NCBI GenBank assembly: GCA_003551305.1
Contig: PUMJ01000287.1
Coordinates: forward strand, 1 to 39,631
Length of the DNA: 39,631 bases
Direction: 5' to 3'
Origin: Candidatus Brocadiaceae bacterium
Lineage (GTDB): Bacteria; Planctomycetota; Brocadiia; SM23-32
Part shown: positions 16,461 to 24,420 of the stretch, piece by piece
How the letters are laid out: each line of letters begins with the position of its first letter
How positions within the stretch are numbered: position 1 is the stretch's first letter
The notes under the pieces: model-generated
Databases searched by the model: none
Told to the model about the DNA's origin: nothing
What the model saw: only the letters and a program-made list of their open reading frames with translations
Position numbers and translations under genes: made by a program

Positions 16461-18076
16461 GCCCTACTACCCATGCCGTCGCTCCTTCGTCGGGTGATGT
16501 AACGGCGCCTCTGCAGCGGCCCGGACCCGCCGGCAGATTCAGCGCGCTGGCGCTCGTCTTGCTTCTGGCGCTTCTGTGCGCCGGGTGCGCGGCCGGGCGG
16601 GTGAACCTCTGGCCCATTTACTTCCACGAGACGCGCGAGATAGCCGGTCCCGACGGGCCAGAGACGATCACCACCACCGAGGCGCTCTACCCCCTTTTCC
16701 ACCGCGAGTGCGACGGGTCATCAACCTGGCACGCGGTGCGGCCGTTCTACGTGGTGGACCGCAACGAGACCGAGCAGAAGGTGACCGTCAGGTTCCTCTG
16801 GCCCCTGGGGCTCAACCACCGGCGGGGTGAGGCCGAGCAGACCTTTCGCCTCTTCCCCCTGTTCCACTGGCAGAGCACTTACGTCTCCCGTGCCGACGAC
16901 CACTCGGTTCATGCGCACTTCCTGCAGGTCATCCGCTGGGGTCGGGACGCCACACGCGGCCCCTATCTCGCCGTTTTCCCGCTGGGGGGTGTCACTTACA
17001 ACGTGCTGGGGCCGGAGTGGAGCTTTGTGCTCTTCCCCCTCTACTCGCGTTACCGGCGCGGCGACTACGTGCGCTACGACTTCCCTTGGCCGGTGCTCGG
17101 GTTCGGACGCTCAGCGGACGGCACCGAGCGCATGAAGCGGCTCTGGCCGTTCTACGTGCAGCGGGTCTACGACGGCCCGCGGGGCTACCAGGAGAGGCAC
17201 TTCGTGCTCTGGCCGTTTTTCCGGTCCGGTCGGCTGGACCCCGGCGGCCGCTTCCATCACAGCGTGTTCGTGGCCGTGCCCTTCCACATGCGGGTGGACA
17301 CCTTTGGCCGGGACGACGAGCTGCTGGCCTACCGGCGCGGAATCCTGGGCATGCGCGTAGCCCGCGACCTGCGCGAACCCCCCCGGCAGGAGGGCTGGAA
17401 GGCGTTCTGGGGACTTTTGGGCCGCTGGCGCATCGAGGACGAGGAGACTGTCGCCTTCTTCCCCCTCTACCGGGGCACAACCCACTATCGGGGGGCGCCG
17501 GACAGCGAGCGGCGCTGGACGCGCCGGCGCATACTCTGGCCGATTCTCTGGCTTGACGCGGACCGGCTCCAACCAGGGGTGGACAAGCGAGGGCTGGTCG
17601 TGGCCCCTTTCTACTGGCACTACACGTACGTAACCCATCCGGAGACGGACCGGCAACGCACCGAACGTCGCATCACCCTCTGGCCGCTGGCCACCTTGGA
17701 GAAGGAGCCGGAAGGAGCCGGGCGCTTCTGGGTCGTCAGCCGGGGCTGGCGCGACCCCGGCTTGGGCTACAAACGGCTCTACCGGGACATCCTTGACCTG
17801 TTCCAACACCACCGGGAGGCGGACGGCAGCCGTGAGACGCGCCTGCTGTCCCGGCTCTACCATCATCGCCGCGGGCCGGCCGGCCGTTACTTGAGCTTCA
17901 TGTCCCTCTTTACCTACGATAGTACTGCAGAAGTCGTAGGCGAGGAGGGCTCCTATGCCAGTGCCCTGTTCGGGCTGTTCAGGGTCTCGTGGAGCCCCGC
18001 CGGCCGACGCTGGCGCCTCTTCTACATACCTTTCGGCGGGGAGGGAGCGGACGAGCGCGATGTCGGAACTCCTTGA
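16457..18076 (+). CDS. Lipoprotein with repeated '[L/F]xP[L/F][Y/F]' (LWPF/FPLY) strand motifs, possible envelope/outer-membrane protein
   Basis: ATGA overlap with the HNH gene. Lipobox 'LVLLLALLCAGCAAG'. About 15 recurrences such as LWPIYF, LFPLFH, VFPLGG, LFPLYS, LWPFYV, LWPFFR, FFPLYR, LWPILW, APFYWH, LWPLAT. Confidence 0.8.
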   Translation: MSPTTHAVAPSSGDVTAPLQRPGPAGRFSALALVLLLALLCAGCAAGRVNLWPIYFHETREIAGPDGPETITTTEALYPLFHRECDGSSTWHAVRPFYVVDRNETEQKVTVRFLWPLGLNHRRGEAEQTFRLFPLFHWQSTYVSRADDHSVHAHFLQVIRWGRDATRGPYLAVFPLGGVTYNVLGPEWSFVLFPLYSRYRRGDYVRYDFPWPVLGFGRSADGTERMKRLWPFYVQRVYDGPRGYQERHFVLWPFFRSGRLDPGGRFHHSVFVAVPFHMRVDTFGRDDELLAYRRGILGMRVARDLREPPRQEGWKAFWGLLGRWRIEDEETVAFFPLYRGTTHYRGAPDSERRWTRRRILWPILWLDADRLQPGVDKRGLVVAPFYWHYTYVTHPETDRQRTERRITLWPLATLEKEPEGAGRFWVVSRGWRDPGLGYKRLYRDILDLFQHHREADGSRETRLLSRLYHHRRGPAGRYLSFMSLFTYDSTAEVVGEEGSYASALFGLFRVSWSPAGRRWRLFYIPFGGEGADERDVGTP

Positions 18077-18821
18077 CAGCGCCGCGCGGGTGTGCTCGGT
18101 CACCTACGATGTCGCCGAACTGACCGTGCGCAGCATAAGGCACCTGGACGAGACCATCCGCCGTCACACGCTGCTGTTCAAGCAGTTTTACGAGGTGGGC
18201 AACCGCAGCCTCTGGGTCGTGACGGTATTCGGCGCCTTCATCGGGCTCATCCTTGTCCTTTACGGGGGGGACCAGTTGCGGCGGTTCGGCCAGGAACGGT
18301 ACATCGGGCTGACCGGGCTGGCCATCATCTGGGAGTTCGGGCCGGTCTTCACCGCCTTCATACTGGCGGGTCGCGTGGGCAGCGCCTACGCGGCCGAGAT
18401 CGGCACGATGAAGGTCTATGACGAGATTGACGCCCTGCGCGTGATGGGCGTCTCACCGGAGGCTTACCTGGTCACGCCCCGGCTGGTGGCCTGCGTTGTG
18501 ATGACGCCCGCGCTGGTGGTGATTGCCGATCTGTGCGCGCTGGTGGCCGGATCTTTCATGGCGTGGGTGTTCGTGCGGGTGGCGCCGAACCAGTTTTTCC
18601 AGGTCCTTTTCCAGCACCTGACCACCCAGCACATGACCCGATCGCTGGTCAAGTCCGCCTTCTTCGGCGGCATCATCGCGGTGACCGGCTGCTACCACGG
18701 ATTCACCACCACGGGGGGCGCCGAGGGCGTGGGCCGCAGCACCACCCAGAGCGTGGTGCACAGCTTGCTGGCCATCGGGGTCGCGGATTACTTCATCGGC
18801 AGGTTGCTGCTGGCCCTTTAG
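18060..18821 (+). CDS. mlaE: MlaE-family ABC transporter permease
   Basis: 'FGAFIGLILVLYGGDQLRRFGQERYIGLTGLAIIWEFGPVFTAFILAGRVGSAYAAEIGTMKVYDEIDALRVMGVSPEAYLVTPRLVAC'. Overlaps the upstream gene by 17 nt. Confidence 0.93.
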   Translation: MSELLDSAARVCSVTYDVAELTVRSIRHLDETIRRHTLLFKQFYEVGNRSLWVVTVFGAFIGLILVLYGGDQLRRFGQERYIGLTGLAIIWEFGPVFTAFILAGRVGSAYAAEIGTMKVYDEIDALRVMGVSPEAYLVTPRLVACVVMTPALVVIADLCALVAGSFMAWVFVRVAPNQFFQVLFQHLTTQHMTRSLVKSAFFGGIIAVTGCYHGFTTTGGAEGVGRSTTQSVVHSLLAIGVADYFIGRLLLAL

Positions 18822-18841
18822 GGCGACGGGCGGTTCCAAAT

Positions 18842-18856
18842 CGTGATATAATCACG
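18842..18856. other. Short perfect inverted repeat containing TATAAT
   Basis: CGTGAT-ata-ATCACG between mlaE and mlaD. Contains TATAAT at 18847-18852 but no clear -35. Confidence 0.4.
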
Positions 18857-18876
18857 GGCGTGGAGGTAAAGTCATC

Positions 18877-20079
18877 ATGGCACGCAAAGTCCTTGTGGGG
18901 ATGCTGCTTCTGGCAGCGCTTTTTATCTTCGGGCTGGCCACGTTCTACGTGGAGAACTGGCAGTTCTACCTGGGCAGGGGTTACCGGCTGACCGCCCGGT
19001 TCACGGCCGCCCAGACGCTGGACACCGGGGACCTTGTGCGCCTGGCCGGTGTGGCGGTGGGCACCGTGGAGGAACTGCGAGTGCACACGGAGACGCCCAC
19101 GGACTACCCCGTAGAAGCCGTCCTCTTCATCCGCCGCGGAGTATCCATCCGGGCCGATGACCGCGCCATCATCAGGATGAGCACGCTGTTCGGGGGCACC
19201 TACGTTGACATAGAGCGGGGCGACCCCGAGGCGCAGGCGCTCGAGAACACCGATGAGCTGGCCAAGACCGCCGTGGCACCGAGCATCACCCAGGTCGTCG
19301 AGGAGTCCACCCAGACGCTCGAGAGGGTCTCAGCCGTCTTCGACGATGTCGGCGCCATTACCGAAGAAATCCGCCGCGGCGAGGGAGTGCTCGGCCGCCT
19401 GATACACGACGAGGAACTCTACAAGCAACTGCGCACCGCCGTCATGGACGGGCAGGAAACAGTCGCGAGCCTCAGAACCACCGCGCAGCGGCTGGAGGAA
19501 GGTCAGGGGCTGCTGGGCAAACTGATAATGGATGAGAAAATGGCCGAGGACTTCAGTGCCCTGACGGCCGAGGCCCACGGCACGGCTGCCAACCTGCGCG
19601 CCATGTCCGACGACCTGCGCGAGGGCCGCGGCACCATCGGACGCCTGCTCCACGATGAGGAACTCTACGACCGGCTGACCGACTCCGTGGGGACGCTGGA
19701 GCAGACAGCGCGCGCGTTGCGCGAGGGGGACGGGCTGGTGCCCAGACTGCTTGACGACCCGCAACTGGCCGATGACTTCCAGACATTCACGGCGAGCATG
19801 CGCCGCATCTCGGAGCGCCTGGACCACGGAGAAGGCACGCTGGGCAAACTGATGACCAGCGCCGAGGCTTACGAGAAGCTCAACGCCTCCCTGGACGACC
19901 TGAATGCGGTGACCGCCGCCATCAGTCGCGGGGAAGGCACCCTGGGCAAACTGATGACCGACGACGAGCTCTACGGAAAACTGAGCCGGATTGCCGAGGA
20001 CCTGCAGGCGATGCTGGACACGTACCGGGAGCAGTCCCCCGTCATCTCCTTCGCCGGGGCTGTGTTCGGTGCCTTTTGA
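18877..20079 (+). CDS. mlaD: MlaD/MCE-domain protein with repetitive C-terminal helical region
   Basis: N-terminal TM plus MCE domain 'YRLTARFTAAQTLDTGDLVRLAGVAVGTVEEL...MSTLFGGTYVDIERG'. Repeated 'GEGxLGxLxxDEELYxxL' units. Confidence 0.92.
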   Translation: MARKVLVGMLLLAALFIFGLATFYVENWQFYLGRGYRLTARFTAAQTLDTGDLVRLAGVAVGTVEELRVHTETPTDYPVEAVLFIRRGVSIRADDRAIIRMSTLFGGTYVDIERGDPEAQALENTDELAKTAVAPSITQVVEESTQTLERVSAVFDDVGAITEEIRRGEGVLGRLIHDEELYKQLRTAVMDGQETVASLRTTAQRLEEGQGLLGKLIMDEKMAEDFSALTAEAHGTAANLRAMSDDLREGRGTIGRLLHDEELYDRLTDSVGTLEQTARALREGDGLVPRLLDDPQLADDFQTFTASMRRISERLDHGEGTLGKLMTSAEAYEKLNASLDDLNAVTAAISRGEGTLGKLMTDDELYGKLSRIAEDLQAMLDTYREQSPVISFAGAVFGAF

Positions 20080-20094
20080 GGTGAGGCCGCACCC

Positions 20095-20877
20095 ATGATA
20101 AAGGTCAGCGACCTTGTGGCCGGCTACGGCGACAACATCGTTCTGGACGGGGTCAACCTCGACGTCGAGTCGCACGAGATACTGGTGATCATGGGCCAGA
20201 GCGGCTGCGGAAAGTCTACGCTCCTGCGCCACATAATCGGCCTGAACAGGCCCATTTCCGGCACTGTCGAGATAGACGGCACCGACATCACGCGCATGGA
20301 CGAGGCCGGCTACCGGGCCTTCTGCCGCTCGATGGGGGTGCTGTTCCAGACGGGCGGGCTCTTCAACAGCATGACCGTCGGGGACAACGTGGCCTTCCCC
20401 CTGCGGGAACACACCCGCCTGGCCGAACCCGTCATCGAGATAGTCGTTCGGCTGAAGCTTGACCAGGTCGGCCTACGGGGCGTGGAGAAGCAGATGCCGT
20501 CCGAGCTGAGCGGGGGCATGCGCAAGCGCGCCGGCCTGGCGCGCGCGCTGGCGCTGGACCCGCAGACGCTGTTTCTGGACGAGCCGACCACCGGGCTGGA
20601 CCCGATCATCGCGGCCGGTATTGACGAACTCATACTCCGCCTGCACCGACAGTACGGCGCGACCATGGTCGTGGTGGCCCATGACAGAGCCAGTTGCATG
20701 CGCATCGCCGACCGCATAGCCATCTTCCGCGACAGCGCACTGGTCGAGGTGGGAACCCCGGACGAAATACAGTCCAGCGACAACGAGTACGTCAAGCAGT
20801 TGCTCGAACGCCGCCCTCCGGAGGAAGACGGCGGCACCAGCACCAGTTCGTACGTGAGCGGCGAGGCAACCGCGTAG
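20095..20877 (+). CDS. mlaF: MlaF-family ABC transporter ATP-binding protein
   Basis: Walker A 'GQSGCGKSTLLRHI', signature 'ELSGGMRKRAGLARALALDPQTLFLDEPTTGLDP'. Confidence 0.95.
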   Translation: MIKVSDLVAGYGDNIVLDGVNLDVESHEILVIMGQSGCGKSTLLRHIIGLNRPISGTVEIDGTDITRMDEAGYRAFCRSMGVLFQTGGLFNSMTVGDNVAFPLREHTRLAEPVIEIVVRLKLDQVGLRGVEKQMPSELSGGMRKRAGLARALALDPQTLFLDEPTTGLDPIIAAGIDELILRLHRQYGATMVVVAHDRASCMRIADRIAIFRDSALVEVGTPDEIQSSDNEYVKQLLERRPPEEDGGTSTSSYVSGEATA

Positions 20878-20901
20878 CCGCCCCTCGTTGCGCCCGCCCG
20901 G

Positions 20902-23160
20902 CTACCCGGCGGTATCCTCCTCGCACTGCAGCAGCAGGTCCCGGAACGTCACGTCCTCCAGCGCCGCCTGCTGGGCCTCGATGGCCGCCCGGAAGGCCGC
21001 CTCCAGCTTGTCCTCGTAGGGTTTGTTCTGCGGCTGCCTGGAGCGCGACTCGGAGCGAAAACTGTCGGTGATGCTCAGCACTTCGCTCAGCTTGAGGCGC
21101 GACAGGTCCCTGGCGGGGTGAAACTCGTCCCGCTGGTCCCCCACCGGCGTCAGCAGCCCAAGTTCGACGAGGCGGTTCGCCGCGTCGCCGGCCTCCTCCG
21201 GGGTTATGTGCAGTATCTCGGCCAGCCGGCCGGCGGAAATGGGCTGACCGGTCTGCCAGAACTCCCGGGCCACGTAGAGCACGATGCGCGCGGCCAGGTA
21301 CCGGTCCACGAACACGTCCGAGAGCCGCCTCAGTCTGTCGTGGTAACGCAGCAGTCCGAGGTTCTGGATGGTGAAGGAGAGTTCCGCGCCGAAAAGGACG
21401 ATGATCCACAGCAGCCACACCCACAGCAGGAAGATGGGCACCGCGCCCAGGGAGCCGTATATCTTCATTTTCTCGTAGGTGATGGCGTTCGTCATGTAGA
21501 GCGAAAACAGCGGGCGCACCAGCATCAGCAGCACGGCGCCGACACAGGCCCCCCAGGCGGCACTCTTGAGCCGCACGCGGGTGTGGGGCAAGAACTTGTA
21601 GAGTGCCACCAGCAGCAGCCACATCATCAGGAACGGCAGCAGGTATCGCCCGGCCGTCGTCACCACTCGCGCAAGCGGCCCCAGCACGGCCATCCCGTGG
21701 AAGGTCACGCTCAGGTAGCGACTCATCGTCTCCTCCAGCCATATCGTGACGCCGATGAGCAGAGGTGCCAGGCAGATGAGCGTCCAGAACGAGGTGAACC
21801 TTATCCAGAAGGGCCGCCGCCTGGCGACCTTCCAGATGTGATTGAGTGTCTTCTCGATGGTGCTGAGCAATTCGGTGGCAGCGACGATGAGAAAAATGGA
21901 GGCCAGTATGCCGATCCTGGCCCGGCCCACCTCGCTGAGGAACTCGCGGATGTAGTCGCTCACCGCCATGCTGATGTCGCGAGCCGCCGCTGCGCTCTCG
22001 CCCCGTATGGCCGCCTCGTAGTGCTCGCGGGCCTGCTCCGGCCGCCCGGCCTCCTCCCACAGCAGCCGGGCCAGCAGGCTGTGGGCCTCCCCGGGCTGTT
22101 CCATCATCAACGCCGCCGCCTCCAGGTCGTCCAGGCCGGCCTGCAGGGCAGGCGTGGCGTCCACGTCGGCCCGCTCACCGAGGGTCCTGTAGAGTTCGAC
22201 TTCCTGCCGCGCCAGCCGCAGCAGCAGTTCCCCGGACTCGCGGCGCGCTATGCGGTGGCGCTGGCCCAAGCCGCGCAGGACGTCCCGCGGACCGGTCACC
22301 GCGGCCAGGAACATCGCGTCGTGGTAATGCAGCAGCGACTCGCGGTATTCGGCGGCGGCAGCGGACAGGTGGCCGGCCTCAGCCAGTCGGGCGGCCGCTT
22401 CGCGGTGAAGCCGGCCCCGAAGTTCGCGGGTCCTCAGGGGCGGATAACCGTGGGCCTCGGCCCTCCTGAGGGCGCGGGCCGCCTCTTCGTGCTCACCCCG
22501 GTCCAGGTGGTCGAGGGCCTGACCGTACATCTCTCGGGCTCGCTCGCCCGGCGCGGAACGGCGCAGCTCCTCAGCCGTCGGAAGGCCAGCCGCGGCGAAG
22601 TAGCGCTCGCGGGCTTCCTCCGTCAGGCCGCGGACCGCCCCCAGATAGGTCCCGAGCGCGGGCAGACGCGCGGACGCCAGCGCTTGCCGCGCGGCTGCCG
22701 TGTCCTCGCCCCGCTCGAGGGCGGCCAGGTAGAGGTGGAAGGCGCGCACATCCTCCCCCTGCAGGGCGCGGCGCCGGCCCTCGCGCAGCAGTTCCGACGC
22801 CGTCCTGCCGGCCGCCAGTTCTTCAAGGGGCACGGCGTCCAGCGCATCATCGTTCGCCTCCGGCACCGGCGGGCCGGCCAGCACGAGCTGGAAGATGGTG
22901 TCCTGCACCCGCTCCTCCAGCCCCTCGATGCCGGCAAAAGACCTGTAGATGGCGAAGCCGACGGCGAACAGGGGCACCAGAGCGAGCAGAGTCGTGAAAG
23001 TGAGGGCCGCGGCCTGCTGCAGGCATCGGTCGCGCACAAGCTCCCGCGCCACGTAGAAGTAGAGCCCCACCTGCCGGCGCGCAAGGCGCACCCACCAGGA
23101 GGGCTCGACCGCCTCTTCCCAGCGGACGTGTTCCAGCTTCTCTTTCAGCTCCTTCAGCAT
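20902..23160 (-). CDS. YihY/BrkB-family membrane protein with a large helical-repeat (TPR-like) insertion and C-terminal wHTH-like tail
   Basis: YihY segments 'LVRDRCLQQAAALTFTTLLALVPLFAVGFAIYRSFAGIEGLEERVQDTIFQ' and 'IFLIVAATELLSTIEKTLNHIWKVARRRPFWIRFTSFWTLICLAPLLIG...LPHTRVRLKSAAWGACVGAVLLML', separated by about 280 aa of Ala/Arg/Glu-rich helical repeats. Confidence 0.9.
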   Translation of the reverse strand: MLKELKEKLEHVRWEEAVEPSWWVRLARRQVGLYFYVARELVRDRCLQQAAALTFTTLLALVPLFAVGFAIYRSFAGIEGLEERVQDTIFQLVLAGPPVPEANDDALDAVPLEELAAGRTASELLREGRRRALQGEDVRAFHLYLAALERGEDTAAARQALASARLPALGTYLGAVRGLTEEARERYFAAAGLPTAEELRRSAPGERAREMYGQALDHLDRGEHEEAARALRRAEAHGYPPLRTRELRGRLHREAAARLAEAGHLSAAAAEYRESLLHYHDAMFLAAVTGPRDVLRGLGQRHRIARRESGELLLRLARQEVELYRTLGERADVDATPALQAGLDDLEAAALMMEQPGEAHSLLARLLWEEAGRPEQAREHYEAAIRGESAAAARDISMAVSDYIREFLSEVGRARIGILASIFLIVAATELLSTIEKTLNHIWKVARRRPFWIRFTSFWTLICLAPLLIGVTIWLEETMSRYLSVTFHGMAVLGPLARVVTTAGRYLLPFLMMWLLLVALYKFLPHTRVRLKSAAWGACVGAVLLMLVRPLFSLYMTNAITYEKMKIYGSLGAVPIFLLWVWLLWIIVLFGAELSFTIQNLGLLRYHDRLRRLSDVFVDRYLAARIVLYVAREFWQTGQPISAGRLAEILHITPEEAGDAANRLVELGLLTPVGDQRDEFHPARDLSRLKLSEVLSITDSFRSESRSRQPQNKPYEDKLEAAFRAAIEAQQAALEDVTFRDLLLQCEEDTAG

Positions 23161-23187
23161 CGTGATCGCCTCGGTCCCATCCCCGGC

Positions 23188-24384
23188 TCAGCCCGGGCAG
23201 TAGTCGGGGTCCGGCTTGGCAGCCACCGCGGGGGAGGCGCCGCCGGCCAGTCGTTTGACTTCCGCTTTCAGCTCCGCCACTTCCCGCTCCCCGCACACGC
23301 ACCCGAAGGTGAGCGTCGCCGCGTGGCGTCCACCGGGTGGCAGCTCAATGACGCGGCCCCTGCTGCGCTCGAAAGAGCGGTTGTTGGGGTAGTCCGTCCC
23401 CGGCTCCAGGCCGGTGACGTATCCGTCGGCCTCGGCCGCCGTGTTCTTCCACACGGTGAAGGCCGGCAGCTCCGCGATGTTGTAACGGATGGTGGCGGCG
23501 CGGCGCTCGTCCGCCCCGAGGAGCGCCACCAGGGTGTTACCGTCGCGGTCGGCGCGGTTGCGCATGAAGTAGACCTGCTCGGCATAGCCGGTCTCGGGGG
23601 CTCCGTAGACATCCCAGTGCCCGATACCCTGCCGGGCCCTCTGGTCCCGCGGGCAGACGAACTCCACCGGCGCCAGCAGCCGGGCGCCTTCCCCCAGCAG
23701 GGGGCTGCCGTAGTTGCAGTGGTAGAGCAGTTCCAGTTCGGCGGGCTCCGCCTTCAGGTTCTCCACCTGGTCGCTAACGACGAACTCCGGGGCCCCGGGA
23801 ACAGTGGAAACCCGAGAAGTGAGCCTGTGGGCCGCGCCGAACATGCGGGCGTCCGGCACTTCGCCGACCACCGACAACTCGTAGGGCGGCTCGAGCTGCA
23901 CGCGCACCGCCAGGCGCGTGGCGGGCGTATTGGCGATGGTTCCGTGCAGGGGCAGTTCGACCGTCGTCTCCGCCCCTGTGTTGGTGCGGACCGTGTCCGG
24001 GCCGGGGGCGCCGTTGAAGGCCAGCCCGCAGCGGCACACGAACTCGTTGAAGCCTGCCAGCCACCCCAGCCCCCCGGCCGATTCCTCCCGCACGTAGCTC
24101 GGATGCACGACCTGTCGGACGGGGCTGGCCCAGCCCAGGGGGAGATCCTCGATGCTCGCATCCAGTATCCCCATGCCGCGCGTGGGCACCAGCGCGACCC
24201 TCATGCGGCCGTTGTCAATCTCGACAAGCTCGACCCCTTGCTGTTTGCCTCCTTTGAGGGCGAACTTCCGGATAGACCAGGCCGGCCCCTGCATGCCCGG
24301 GAAGCTATCGCTGCCGAGGCGGTAAGTCTCCACGTTGAGGTTCTCGGAGGCATCCGTCAGGACCTTCTCGAAGTAACGCGCCAT
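23188..24384 (-). CDS. Aldose 1-epimerase-like / DUF4432 family protein
   Basis: 'GVELVEIDNGRMRVALVPTRGMGILDASIEDLPLGWASPVRQVVHPSYV...GWLAGFNEFVCRCGLAFNGAPG...LPLHGTIANTPA...LLYHCNYGSPLLGEGARLLAPV'. Confidence 0.88.
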   Translation of the reverse strand: MARYFEKVLTDASENLNVETYRLGSDSFPGMQGPAWSIRKFALKGGKQQGVELVEIDNGRMRVALVPTRGMGILDASIEDLPLGWASPVRQVVHPSYVREESAGGLGWLAGFNEFVCRCGLAFNGAPGPDTVRTNTGAETTVELPLHGTIANTPATRLAVRVQLEPPYELSVVGEVPDARMFGAAHRLTSRVSTVPGAPEFVVSDQVENLKAEPAELELLYHCNYGSPLLGEGARLLAPVEFVCPRDQRARQGIGHWDVYGAPETGYAEQVYFMRNRADRDGNTLVALLGADERRAATIRYNIAELPAFTVWKNTAAEADGYVTGLEPGTDYPNNRSFERSRGRVIELPPGGRHAATLTFGCVCGEREVAELKAEVKRLAGGASPAVAAKPDPDYCPG

Positions 24385-24420
24385 GATGCTCTCTCCGCCT
24401 TTCGGCCCGGACGCCGGCCG

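Noticed and set aside
19330-20412. 360-aa minus-strand ORF
   Set aside because: Antisense to mlaD/mlaF. Its apparent repeats simply mirror the MlaD repeat units.
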